Positions 7,687 through 14,618 of a stretch of DNA of 64,000 nucleotides are shown piece by piece. The translations under genes and the position numbers were made by a program. Positions within the stretch are counted from its first letter, which is position 1. Every line of letters begins with the position of its first letter. The notes beneath the pieces are model-generated. The model saw only the letters and a program-made list of their open reading frames with translations. It did no database searches and was not told the origin of the DNA. The DNA comes from Janthinobacterium agaricidamnosum (lineage in GTDB: Bacteria; Pseudomonadota; Gammaproteobacteria; Burkholderiales; Burkholderiaceae_D): assembly GCF_003667705.1 (NCBI RefSeq), contig NZ_CP033019.1:1054001-1118000 (forward strand), read 5' to 3'.

Positions 7687-8753
7687 GCAAAGCACGACAC
7701 TTGCGCGCGCGCGGCCGGCAGGCCGAGGGCGCACCATCAACAGCGGCCATGGCCACGGCGCCGGCCGCCGCCGGCATCGAGGCGTTTTCTTTCGGCGACC
7801 CGACGCCCGTGCTCGAGCACGCCGATATTCTCGACTGCTTCGAATGCTGGAAGAACGGCCACTGGTATGAGCCGCCCGTCAATCTGGCCGGCCTGGCCAA
7901 GTCGTTCAACGCGGGCGTGCACCACAGCAGCGCCATCCACTTCAAGGCCAACGTGCTGGCGTCTACGCTGATCCCCAGCAAGTACCTGTCGCGCGACGCC
8001 TTCAAGCGCATGGCCCTGGACTTCCTGACGTTCGGCAATGCCTACCTGGAAGACCGGCCCAGCCGCAGCGGCAAGGCGCTGGCATACCAGCACGCCCTGG
8101 CCAAGTACATGCGGCGCGGCGTCGACCTGGACACGTATTTTTTTGTGAACGGCTACCAGGCCGTGCACCAGTTCGACAAGGGCCGCGTGTTCCACCTGAT
8201 GGAGCCGGACGTCAATCAAGAGCTGTACGGCGTGCCGCAGTACCTGAGCGCTTTGCAATCGGCCTGGCTCAACGAGGCGGCCACCTTGTTCCGCCGCAAG
8301 TACTACAAGAACGGCTCGCACGCGGGTTTCGTGTTCTATATGACGGACGCGGCCGCCAACACGCAGGACGTGGACAACCTGCGCCAGGCCATGCGCGACA
8401 GCAAGGGGCCGGGCAACTTTCGCAACCTGTTCATGTACGCGCCGAACGGCAAGAAGGACGGCATCCAGATTCTGCCCGTCTCCGACGTGGCCGCGAAAGA
8501 CGAGTTTTTCAACATCAAGAGCGTCACGCGCGACGACCAGCTGGCTGCGCACCGCGTGCCGCCGCAGCTGATGGGCATCTTGCCGAACAATGCCGGCGGC
8601 TTCGGCGCCGTGGAACCCGCTGCGCGCGTCTTCGCCCGCAATGAACTGGTGCCGCTGCAGGCGCAGTTCATGGCGATCAACGAGTGGGCGGGCGTGGAAG
8701 TGGTGAGGTTCGCCCCGTATGACCTGGGCCTGGGCAAGGAGGGCGCGCAATGA
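7683..8753 (+). CDS. Phage portal protein (P2 gpQ-like)
   Basis: The product is 356 residues if translation starts at the TTG at 7683, which overlaps the terminase stop (TTGA) and gives the basic MSKARHLRARGRQ beginning seen in this family. An ATG at 7749 is the alternative and would drop 22 residues. The body shows AFSFGDPTPVL, ILDCFECW, WYEPPVNLAGLA, NVLASTLIP and MGILPNNAGGFG, all typical of P2-type portals. The protein forms the dodecameric ring through which DNA enters the head. Confidence 0.93.
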   Translation: MSKARHLRARGRQAEGAPSTAAMATAPAAAGIEAFSFGDPTPVLEHADILDCFECWKNGHWYEPPVNLAGLAKSFNAGVHHSSAIHFKANVLASTLIPSKYLSRDAFKRMALDFLTFGNAYLEDRPSRSGKALAYQHALAKYMRRGVDLDTYFFVNGYQAVHQFDKGRVFHLMEPDVNQELYGVPQYLSALQSAWLNEAATLFRRKYYKNGSHAGFVFYMTDAAANTQDVDNLRQAMRDSKGPGNFRNLFMYAPNGKKDGIQILPVSDVAAKDEFFNIKSVTRDDQLAAHRVPPQLMGILPNNAGGFGAVEPAARVFARNELVPLQAQFMAINEWAGVEVVRFAPYDLGLGKEGAQ

Positions 8754-8965
8754 GTGACCACATCGACAACACGGACAAGATCATCTTCGCCGAGGTGGCG
8801 CGCGGCCTGGCTGCCGTGCGCGGCCGTCCCGCCCTGGCGCCGCACGGCTGCTGCCACTACTGCGACGAGGCGCTGGCGCCCGCGCTGCTGTTCTGCGATG
8901 TGGACTGCCGCGACGACTACGACAAGGAGCAGGCGGCGATGATCCGCGCCGGCCGCCCAGGATGA
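8750..8965 (+). CDS. Small zinc-finger protein at the cos side of the prophage
   Basis: A 71-residue product whose ATG overlaps the portal stop (ATGA). It contains CCHYCDEALAPALLFCDVDC, a four-cysteine arrangement (CxxC, 11 residues, CxxxC) that should bind one zinc. Similar small zinc proteins with the HYCDE...FCDxDCRDDY pattern are common beside portal genes of betaproteobacterial P2-like phages. P2 itself uses a zinc protein (Ogr) as late activator, but that gene lies at the other end and is different. The function is unknown. Confidence 0.78.
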   Translation: MSDHIDNTDKIIFAEVARGLAAVRGRPALAPHGCCHYCDEALAPALLFCDVDCRDDYDKEQAAMIRAGRPG

Positions 8966-9038
8966 CCGCCACGCCGCGATAGCCGGCAGGGCAGGGCCGC
9001 GACAGCCCAGCCGCGCCAGAGCGCCCCAGCCACCGCAT

Positions 9039-9062
9039 AAGCCGCCCACGAGGCGGCTTTTT
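9039..9062 (+). terminator. Rho-independent terminator after portal/zinc-finger genes
   Basis: Arms AAGCCGCC and GGCGGCTT enclose a short loop and are followed by TTTTT. It closes the rightward terminase-portal-zinc finger transcript. A similar AAAAAGCCGCC hairpin lies at the same place beside the portal gene in P2 as I remember that sequence. Confidence 0.85.
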
Positions 9063-9208
9063 CACGTCCGGAGGAATGATGTTGCTCCAGAAGCACGAAA
9101 AAGCCCCATTTCGGCCCGGCGCGCGCAGTTGTCCCCCCTCCACACCTGCCCGCTATATAGGGGTCTTTTGACTCAAATGTGCGCTACGGCCGAAGGCGCA
9201 CGAGGACT

Positions 9209-9266
9209 GGCGCGGCGGGGAGAAGAGGGGGTATGCGATTTGACGCATTTTGACGCACTTTGAGCG
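9209..9266 (+). other. Candidate cos region: GC-rich cos-like element plus three phased repeats
   Basis: Position 9209-9227 reads GGCGCGGCGGGGAGAAGAG, which agrees with the 19-nt cohesive end I recall for P2 (GGCGAGGCGGGGAAAGCAC) at 14 of 19 places. About 12 nt further are three copies of TTTGACGCA-like sequence starting at 9239, 9249 and 9259 (the last is TTTGAGCG), spaced exactly 10 bp. The position beyond the portal gene is where cos lies in P2. The orientation of the GGCG strand is opposite to that expected from P2 gene polarity, so the exact nick site is uncertain. The stretch 8966-9351 otherwise holds no gene. Confidence 0.45.
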
Positions 9267-9351
9267 GTTTTTCTTGCGGGGTATGATGTACCCGTCGAAA
9301 GGGGGATTTTTTCACCCTGACAGGGCTGTATAACAGCCTCACGCGCCATGC

Positions 9352-9669
9352 CTATTTGATACTGGCCATACTTGCCGCCGAAATGAAAACCTCCGCACTT
9401 TTGCAGTGTTCCAGATTCGATACGTCTACAAAATCAGCAAAGCCGCCAGGTTCGCAGGTTGACCAAGCTATGTTGTTTCTCCTTTCGGCCCGCCTTAAAA
9501 CCACCCTTACCGCCACGGACATGTCAATGTTATGGCGACGCATGTAGAGGATGGCATGTAGAGATCCTAATCGTTCTTCCATATCGATGGCTGAATTGAC
9601 GATCGACTCGGATAGAGCGTCAATTCTGCGTTCGTTCGTGGGGCTTGGTGATAAAAAAACAATATTCAT
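9352..9669 (-). CDS. Hypothetical protein in AT-rich cargo region
   Basis: A 105-residue frame starting MNIVFLSPSPTNERRIDALS. It has a short hydrophobic start and a mixed helical body with several Arg and Cys residues (RRAERRNNIAWSTCEP, LEHCKSAEVF). I do not recognise a family. A GAAAG element lies about 7 nt before the ATG. Base composition is clearly less GC-rich than the flanking phage and housekeeping genes. It reads leftward, downstream of the gene at 9734-10012, so both may form one small cargo transcript between the cos end and ssrA. Confidence 0.5.
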   Translation of the reverse strand: MNIVFLSPSPTNERRIDALSESIVNSAIDMEERLGSLHAILYMRRHNIDMSVAVRVVLRRAERRNNIAWSTCEPGGFADFVDVSNLEHCKSAEVFISAASMASIK

Positions 9670-9733
9670 TTTTTATCTTTCGCTTTATATCTGGAAGTAC
9701 CAGCGTCACTAGAAACTGACGTTACAGAGTCGT

Positions 9734-10012
9734 TTAAGACTCCTTCGGCCAGGAAGTGGACTTGCCATCATGTGCCACAAGTTCAACCACTGCGCCTGTT
9801 TCGATGAGCTGGCAGACTAGCGCCGAGGCTTCGATCCGTGCCGCATGCTGCGTCTTAAATACGCTTGGTGTTGGAATTTCAATAATTGGGGAGTACTCGA
9901 TTCCTGCATGAGCTGTAAGGAGGACAACGCCTTGATACATACCGTTCACCTTCTTGTAGCTGGCTATCTGGTACTCATAGTCACCATGTTGCATTTTCTG
10001 GTCATTTCCCAT
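9734..10012 (-). CDS. Hypothetical protein, small alpha/beta protein
   Basis: The product is 92 residues from the ATG at 10012, chosen because GGAG lies 6-9 nt upstream; the frame extends to 10105 without such a site. It reads MGNDQKMQHGDYEYQIASYK, then a predicted strand (VVLLTAHAG) and a helix (FKTQHAARIEASALVCQLIE). The pattern of strands followed by a helix starting F-T-x-x-A-A resembles small unassigned Burkholderiales proteins, but I cannot name it. Composition is AT-rich relative to the surroundings, consistent with acquired DNA. Confidence 0.6.
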   Translation of the reverse strand: MGNDQKMQHGDYEYQIASYKKVNGMYQGVVLLTAHAGIEYSPIIEIPTPSVFKTQHAARIEASALVCQLIETGAVVELVAHDGKSTSWPKES

Positions 10013-10306
10013 TGACGGCTCCGCTATGAAATATGTTGGGTGGTCAATTTCGGATTTATATTTTAGAGCATTTTTAGAAATTGAAAAGCACAGTACAGTC
10101 AGCAATTGATATGCATTTTGAGCCAGTGGAAACCAATGACATTATTTCATTTTATGCATGTTTTCTGAAAAATATGTATAATTCCCATCAAGCAATCTCA
10201 TCTTCAGTCCTCGCCCCCGACTGTTCAAAATTTCAGCCGCCTTGAACTTGCCGGCTCAATATGTGTCCTTACATTTGGATGCATCAGAACGAACGGCAGG
10301 TGCTGT

Positions 10307-10684
10307 ATGGCAAACCAACTCTCCCCCTTGCGAATCATGATTGTTGATGACAATCGTGATGCCGCCGATCTTATCGCGGAATTTCTTGTGATTTGTGGTT
10401 ATGAAGCTGTGCCCGTATATGGAGGCGCCGAGGCTCTGCGGACGGCAGACCGCTTTGCCCCTGATGTGGTCTTTCTTGATCTTGGGATGCCTGGTGTGAA
10501 TGGCTTCCAGGTCGCGTCAACCCTCCGGCAGGCGCCTCGTTTCCAGCAGGTAAAAATGATTGCCCTTACCGCCTGGAGTGATGAAGCCACGAGGACGCAG
10601 ACTAAAGCCGTAGGTTTCGACCATCACTTGGTCAAGCCGGCCGACTTGGATGACATCCTCGGCCTGCTGAGTGTCGGCGCCTGA
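10307..10684 (+). CDS. Single-domain response regulator (CheY-like receiver)
   Basis: The product is 125 residues and is one receiver domain. It has the acidic pair Asp14-Asp15 (MIVDDN), the phosphorylation site Asp58 (VVFLDLGMPG), Thr88 (ALTAW) and Lys110 (LVKPAD), so all conserved residues are present. There is no output domain, so it would act by protein contact, for example in a phosphorelay or with a hybrid kinase encoded elsewhere. No kinase gene is adjacent. It lies between the phage end and ssrA, so it may be island cargo. The 520 bp after it, to 11206, contain only a probable terminator. Confidence 0.9.
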   Translation: MANQLSPLRIMIVDDNRDAADLIAEFLVICGYEAVPVYGGAEALRTADRFAPDVVFLDLGMPGVNGFQVASTLRQAPRFQQVKMIALTAWSDEATRTQTKAVGFDHHLVKPADLDDILGLLSVGA

Positions 10685-11103
10685 GTGTCGCAGTCGGATG
10701 GCTTGGTAACGTCGAATTGACTCTTTGCGCACTAAGTCAGCGAATGAACGTACTTCGCGGCCCCGCAGACATGGGATAGTGAAGGCGAATGTTGTTTCTT
10801 ATGTGCGTAGTGAATGAGTGCGGCGCCGGTATTCAAAGACTATTTGTACCAATGTTTCTACTTGGGTAGATTGGTAGATACGGTTTTAATTTCTTTTGAA
10901 GAGCCGCATAAATCTTGATCATTCGCATTACACCGCTTACGCCATGAAATAAGAAGAAGAGCCGCCCCATGGGTGCCTTTTTTGGACGTTGCTTCGTTCA
11001 TAGGAGCAATGCGCCGCTGCTGCTGCTACTGCTGCGTTGCATCGTAGAGGCATTGTTAAGGTGCCGATGCCAGATCAGGGAGCGAGGCGTGTACACATAA
11101 AAA

Positions 11104-11171
11104 AAGGCTGTCATTTTGTTGTCATTCTTAGGCTAAAACAGCCCAAAAACAACCCAAATAATGACAGCCTT
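11104..11171 (-). terminator. ssrA: Terminator-like inverted repeat downstream of ssrA
   Basis: Two 12-nt arms, AAGGCTGTCATT (11104-11115) and AATGACAGCCTT (11160-11171), match perfectly. The 44-nt loop holds a smaller GGCT/AGCC hairpin. On the minus strand the outer stem is followed by a run of T residues, so it can end tmRNA transcription. The rest of 10685-11205 shows nothing coding. Confidence 0.6.
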
Positions 11172-11205
11172 CTTCTTGCTAACTACTTGATTATAAAAAA
11201 TTCAG

Positions 11206-11566
11206 TGGTGGAGACGGCGGGAATCGAACCCGCGTCCGCAAGCACTCCACAGACAGTTCTACATACTTAGCACTATCATTTAATTTAACTCAGCCAGCAC
11301 GGATGTGCACGTTATGGGCAAGCGAGTTACCTATTATTTAGTCGGACGCTAAGTAACCCAGCATACGACGAGTCCCTGTAAATGACTCTAGAGCTTTTGA
11401 CGGCCCACCCCAGGGACGAGGTGTTCTAGAGCTAACAGCGATTAAGCTGCCAGTGCGTACGAGTTATCGTTTGCAGTTAAGTTTTTTCAGGTTGTATTTA
11501 CGAGGTAGCCCGCCCTCGGTATGCCCTGCGCTGCTTTGCAACCCACGTCGAAACCAGGTCGTCCCC
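11206..11566 (-). ncRNA. ssrA: Transfer-messenger RNA (tmRNA), one-piece
   Basis: On the minus strand the RNA starts GGGGACGACCTGG and ends CGTCTCCACCA. The 5' GGGGACG and the 3' CGTCTCC pair over 7 bp with one G-U, and the T arm (GGTTCGATTCCC) precedes the acceptor. The tag reading frame at 11474-11442 codes ANDNSYALAA then TAA. tmRNA rescues stalled ribosomes together with SmpB. The 3' part is a common integration site for phages and islands, and the prophage lies on that side. Length about 361 nt is usual. Confidence 0.97.
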
Positions 11567-11577
11567 ACAGAACCTTC

Positions 11578-11583
11578 ATTGTA
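11578..11583 (-). promoter_or_regulatory. ssrA: Candidate -10 box of ssrA
   Basis: TACAAT on the minus strand lies 11 nt before the mature tmRNA 5' end. No good -35 hexamer is seen at 16-18 nt. The precursor would have a short leader removed by RNase P. Confidence 0.45.
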
Positions 11584-11657
11584 GCGCAATCTTCACACTC
11601 TTGCATGATGCATTCGCAGTAATGGATAGAAGGCCAGGCAGACGCAGTATCAAGCCA

Positions 11658-12362
11658 TTAAGCCGCCAGCTGCCGCTCCTGCGCCGCCTTCACCACAGTA
11701 CTCACCAGCTCGAGCAACGCTTGCGGCGTATCGAGCAAATGGTCGGCGTTCCAGTGCTGCGGCTCGACGGGGCCGCAGTAGCCCCAGGCGCAGGCGACCG
11801 TGCGCATGCCGGCGGCGCGGCCGGCCTGGATGTCGCGCAGGTCGTCGCCCACGTACCAGCAGTCTTCCGGCGCCAGCTCCAGGCGGCGGGCCGCTTCCAG
11901 CAGGGGGGCGGGGTGCGGTTTCGGGTGCGCCATGGTGTCGCCCGAGATCACGCAGCCGGCGCCGCCCAGGCCGATCTGGCCCACCAGCGGGTCGGTGAAG
12001 CGGGCGGCCTTGTTGGTGACCACGCCCCAGGCCAGGCCCAGGGCGCTCAAGCCTTCCAGCATGGCGGGGATGCCGTCGAATAAACGGCTTTCCACGGCCA
12101 GGGCCGCTTCGTAATTGTTCAGGAAGCCGTCTTTCAGCGCTTCGTAGCCGCTTTCGCCCGGTTGGACGCCATACGATGCGCCTATCATGCCGCGCGCGCC
12201 GGCCGAGGCCGTGGGGCGCAGGATGTCATACGGAGTCGGCGCCAGGCCGGCGCGCGCGCGCAGCAGGTTGATGGCCGCCGCCAGGTCGGGCGCGGTGTCG
12301 GCCAGGGTGCCGTCGAGGTCGAACAGGATGGCGCGCGGGGCTGGCAGATGGTCAGTGATCAT
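11658..12362 (-). CDS. gph: Phosphoglycolate phosphatase
   Basis: A HAD-superfamily hydrolase of 234 residues from the ATG at 12362 (a TTG three codons upstream is possible). Motif I is LFDLDGTLADT near residue 16, with the nucleophile and acid/base aspartates. Motif II is VVTNKAA, and motif III/IV are HPKPHPAPL and YVGDDLRDIQAG. It dephosphorylates 2-phosphoglycolate formed by DNA repair and related routes. It lies 68 nt after ubiG; ubiG and gph are neighbours in many proteobacteria. The start of HAD proteins of this clade fits the chosen site. Confidence 0.9.
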   Translation of the reverse strand: MITDHLPAPRAILFDLDGTLADTAPDLAAAINLLRARAGLAPTPYDILRPTASAGARGMIGASYGVQPGESGYEALKDGFLNNYEAALAVESRLFDGIPAMLEGLSALGLAWGVVTNKAARFTDPLVGQIGLGGAGCVISGDTMAHPKPHPAPLLEAARRLELAPEDCWYVGDDLRDIQAGRAAGMRTVACAWGYCGPVEPQHWNADHLLDTPQALLELVSTVVKAAQERQLAA

Positions 12363-12430
12363 GGCGGGCAAAGTGTGTCAAGTAGGAATGAAAAATGGCG
12401 GCCGCAGCCGCCTTGTATTGTGCGTGATGG

Positions 12431-13126
12431 TTACAGCGGCCGGGTGCAGGCCACCAGATAATTGACGCTGGTATCGCTATTAAGTGAGTAAATCTTGGTC
12501 AGCGGATTGTAGCCCATGCCGCGCATGCTGTTGACGTCCAGGCCGGCACTGCGCAGGTATTGCGACAGTTCGGCCGGGGTGATGAATTTGTCATAGTCGT
12601 GCGTGCCTTTCGGCAGCAGACGCAGCAGGTATTCGGCGCCCAGGATGGCGAACAGATACGCTTTCGGGTTGCGGTTCAGGGTCGACAGAAAAACGTGGCC
12701 GCCCGGTTTCACCAGGGTGGCGCAAGCCTTGACGATGGCGGCAGGGTCCGGCACGTGCTCGAGCATTTCCATGCACGTCACGACGTCGTACTGGCCCGGC
12801 TCTTCCGCGGCCATGGCTTCGGCGGCGATCAGCTTGTAGCGTACCTTGGCACCGGATTCCAGGCTGTGCAGGTCGGCCACTTTCAATGCCTTGTCGGACA
12901 GGTCGATGCCCGTCACGTCGGCGCCCTTGCGGGCCATCGATTCGGCCAGGATGCCGCCGCCGCAGCCGATGTCGATCACGCGTTTGCCGGCCAGCGGCAC
13001 TTTCGCGTTGATCCATTCCAGGCGCAGGGGATTAATTTCGTGCAGGGGACGAAACTCGGAAGTGGGGTCCCACCAGCGGTGGGCCAGCTCACTGAATTTT
13101 TGGATTTCGAGAGGGTCGGCGTTCAT
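12431..13126 (-). CDS. ubiG: Ubiquinone biosynthesis O-methyltransferase
   Basis: The product is 231 residues, the usual UbiG length. The N-terminus has the UbiG signature [28 protein letters not shown]. The SAM-binding motif is [16 protein letters not shown] near residue 50, followed by VTGIDLS and later [15 protein letters not shown]. UbiG methylates the two hydroxyls in ubiquinone biosynthesis at the membrane. It lies between ompA and gph, all leftward; a strong hairpin terminator separates it from ompA, so it probably has its own promoter in 13127-13171 or is read through. Confidence 0.96.
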   Translation of the reverse strand: MNADPLEIQKFSELAHRWWDPTSEFRPLHEINPLRLEWINAKVPLAGKRVIDIGCGGGILAESMARKGADVTGIDLSDKALKVADLHSLESGAKVRYKLIAAEAMAAEEPGQYDVVTCMEMLEHVPDPAAIVKACATLVKPGGHVFLSTLNRNPKAYLFAILGAEYLLRLLPKGTHDYDKFITPAELSQYLRSAGLDVNSMRGMGYNPLTKIYSLNSDTSVNYLVACTRPL

Positions 13127-13171
13127 AGGTCGAATAATAGCGGCAATTTTACAATTGGGCAGCCACGGACG

Positions 13172-13201
13172 AAAAAAAACCCCGCCGTGGCGGGGTTTTT
13201 C
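13172..13201 (-). terminator. Bidirectional terminator after ompA
   Basis: A-run, stem AACCCCGCC/GGCGGGGTT, T-run. The symmetrical A and T runs let it work on both strands; it lies directly after ompA and before ubiG. Confidence 0.9.
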
Positions 13202-13251
13202 AGCTGTTCTTGACTTGCGCGATGATTTGCGCCGAGTCGAGGGGGCAGCTA

Positions 13252-13962
13252 TTACTTGTTGCGGGTACCAACAACTTCGATTTCCACGCGACGATTTTTC
13301 GCACGGCCTTCGGCAGTTTTGTTATCAGCAACAGGTTGTTTTTCGCCTTTGCCTTCGGTGTACACGCGGTTGCTTTCAACGCCTTTGGTAACCAGGTAGG
13401 CTTTGACAGCATCAGCACGACGTACCGACAGTTTTTGGTTGTAAGCATCGGTGCCGACGGAGTCGGTGTGACCCACAGCGATGATGACTTCCAGGTTGAT
13501 GCCGCCCAGTTGTGCGGTCAGCTCGTCCAGCTTGGCTTTGCCTTCTGGCTTCAGCGTAGCTTTGTCGAAATCGAAGAATGCATCAGCAGCGAAGCTGACT
13601 TTTTCCGAGGTAGGAGCAACGACGACTGGCACTGGCACGACTGGTGCTGGTGCTGGTGCAGGTACGACTGGCGCTGGAGGTGCTACGCATTTGCCGTCTT
13701 GCAGGGTTTCTGGCTCTACGCACAGTGGTACGTCGCAACCTGGCACTGCGTCAGCAGGTGTCCAGTAGCCGGTGCGCCAGCACAGGCCGAATGGGTCACG
13801 CACGATCACGCCGCGGGCATCTTGCACGTAAGCGCTTTTTGGGCTTGGTGCTTGGATGTCAGTGGTAACTGGCGCGAATGGTGGGGAGGTTGGGGTTTGG
13901 GCCGAAGCCGAGCCAGCAATCACTGCGGATGCAGCGAAAAACAGCGTTACAAATTTATTCAT
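13252..13962 (-). CDS. ompA: OmpA-family outer membrane protein with C-terminal peptidoglycan-binding domain
   Basis: The product is 236 residues from the ATG at 13962, preceded by an AGGAAAAAAG ribosome site. Residues 1-21 form a signal peptide ([20 protein letters not shown], cut near AQ). There is no full eight-strand barrel: a short region with four Cys residues, a Pro/Ala/Val linker ([18 protein letters not shown]), then an OmpA-like domain with [44 protein letters not shown] and [12 protein letters not shown]. It should anchor the outer membrane to peptidoglycan. Abundant expression is suggested by codon use and by the strong terminator. Confidence 0.92.
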   Translation of the reverse strand: MNKFVTLFFAASAVIAGSASAQTPTSPPFAPVTTDIQAPSPKSAYVQDARGVIVRDPFGLCWRTGYWTPADAVPGCDVPLCVEPETLQDGKCVAPPAPVVPAPAPAPVVPVPVVVAPTSEKVSFAADAFFDFDKATLKPEGKAKLDELTAQLGGINLEVIIAVGHTDSVGTDAYNQKLSVRRADAVKAYLVTKGVESNRVYTEGKGEKQPVADNKTAEGRAKNRRVEIEVVGTRNK

Positions 13963-14027
13963 TCTTTTTTCCTTTCGGGGGGTGATATCCGCAGAACAAC
14001 ACTGCGCTACTGGTGCTACGTGCCAAG

Positions 14028-14036
14028 ATTTTATCA
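14028..14036 (-). promoter_or_regulatory. ompA: Candidate extended -10 promoter of ompA
   Basis: TGATAAAAT on the minus strand resembles an extended -10 (TGnTATAAT) about 65 nt before the ompA ATG. No convincing -35 lies 17 nt upstream. Confidence 0.4.
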
Positions 14037-14353
14037 TGTAGACCATATGCGCTCGTTTCAGATTGCGAAACTAGCAATTAACTTCCCAGTCATTTTGCCA
14101 CACGCATCAGGGGCGCACGACCGTGGTTAAATCAAAGCTTGCCCGATTTTAGACCGTGCGTTGTTTTTGCGCAACGAAAATGCCCATTTGTAACGCATCT
14201 GTAACAATTGATCGCTTTTCTTGCCACTTTTAAGGGCAGGTGTCTTGAACTGACATTGCCGTTGTGCATTATCGGCAGAGCAACATGCACGACCCCGGTG
14301 CAAACTGCCAATGTTGCTGGTCTGGCCAATTTGTACAGGTAGCTGGGCGCGCA

Positions 14354-14362
14354 TGCTAAAAT
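14354..14362 (+). promoter_or_regulatory. gyrA: Candidate extended -10 promoter of gyrA
   Basis: TGCTAAAAT matches an extended -10. Transcription from about 14369 would give a leader of roughly 250 nt before gyrA. The 570 bp between ompA and gyrA hold no supportable gene. Confidence 0.4.
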
Positions 14363-14401
14363 CGTGCGCTTGACTGTTAAGAGTGCCGGGCAAATGCCCA
14401 C

Positions 14402-14457
14402 GGCGGCACTGCATGGCCAGCACGTACCCTTGCGGTACCCGTACTGGCCTTGCCGCC
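14402..14457 (+). promoter_or_regulatory. gyrA: Three-part stem-loop in the gyrA leader
   Basis: Outer arms GGCGGCA/TGCCGCC, middle arms GGCCAG/CTGGCC and inner arms GTACC/GGTAC stack around a five-base loop, with small internal loops. No T-run follows, so it is not a simple terminator. It starts about 33 nt into the predicted transcript and ends 160 nt before the gyrA start. Confidence 0.45.
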
Positions 14458-14618
14458 AGCCCGCCGATTTGTTTTGGCACTCTGCGACATGGAAGCCGGG
14501 CCACGCCAGCAGCGCGCGGCGCGACGTCCACGACGACAGCCACCCAGGATATGCAGTATTGCGTCATACATTGCGTAACAGATAAGTTAACCACAGCCTG
14601 AGATCAGTCGAACCGCCA

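Noticed and set aside
9130..9150. C-rich stretch considered as the complementary cos end in the P2 orientation
   Set aside because: Agreement with the reversed P2 sequence was weak compared with 9209-9227.
11037..11270. A 77-codon frame ending in ETAGIEPASASTP
   Set aside because: The end is a translation of the tmRNA 3' region on the wrong strand, a frequent artefact at tRNA-like genes.
14127..14594. A 155-codon leftward frame between ompA and gyrA
   Set aside because: No ribosome site, no family features, and it covers the gyrA promoter and leader hairpin.
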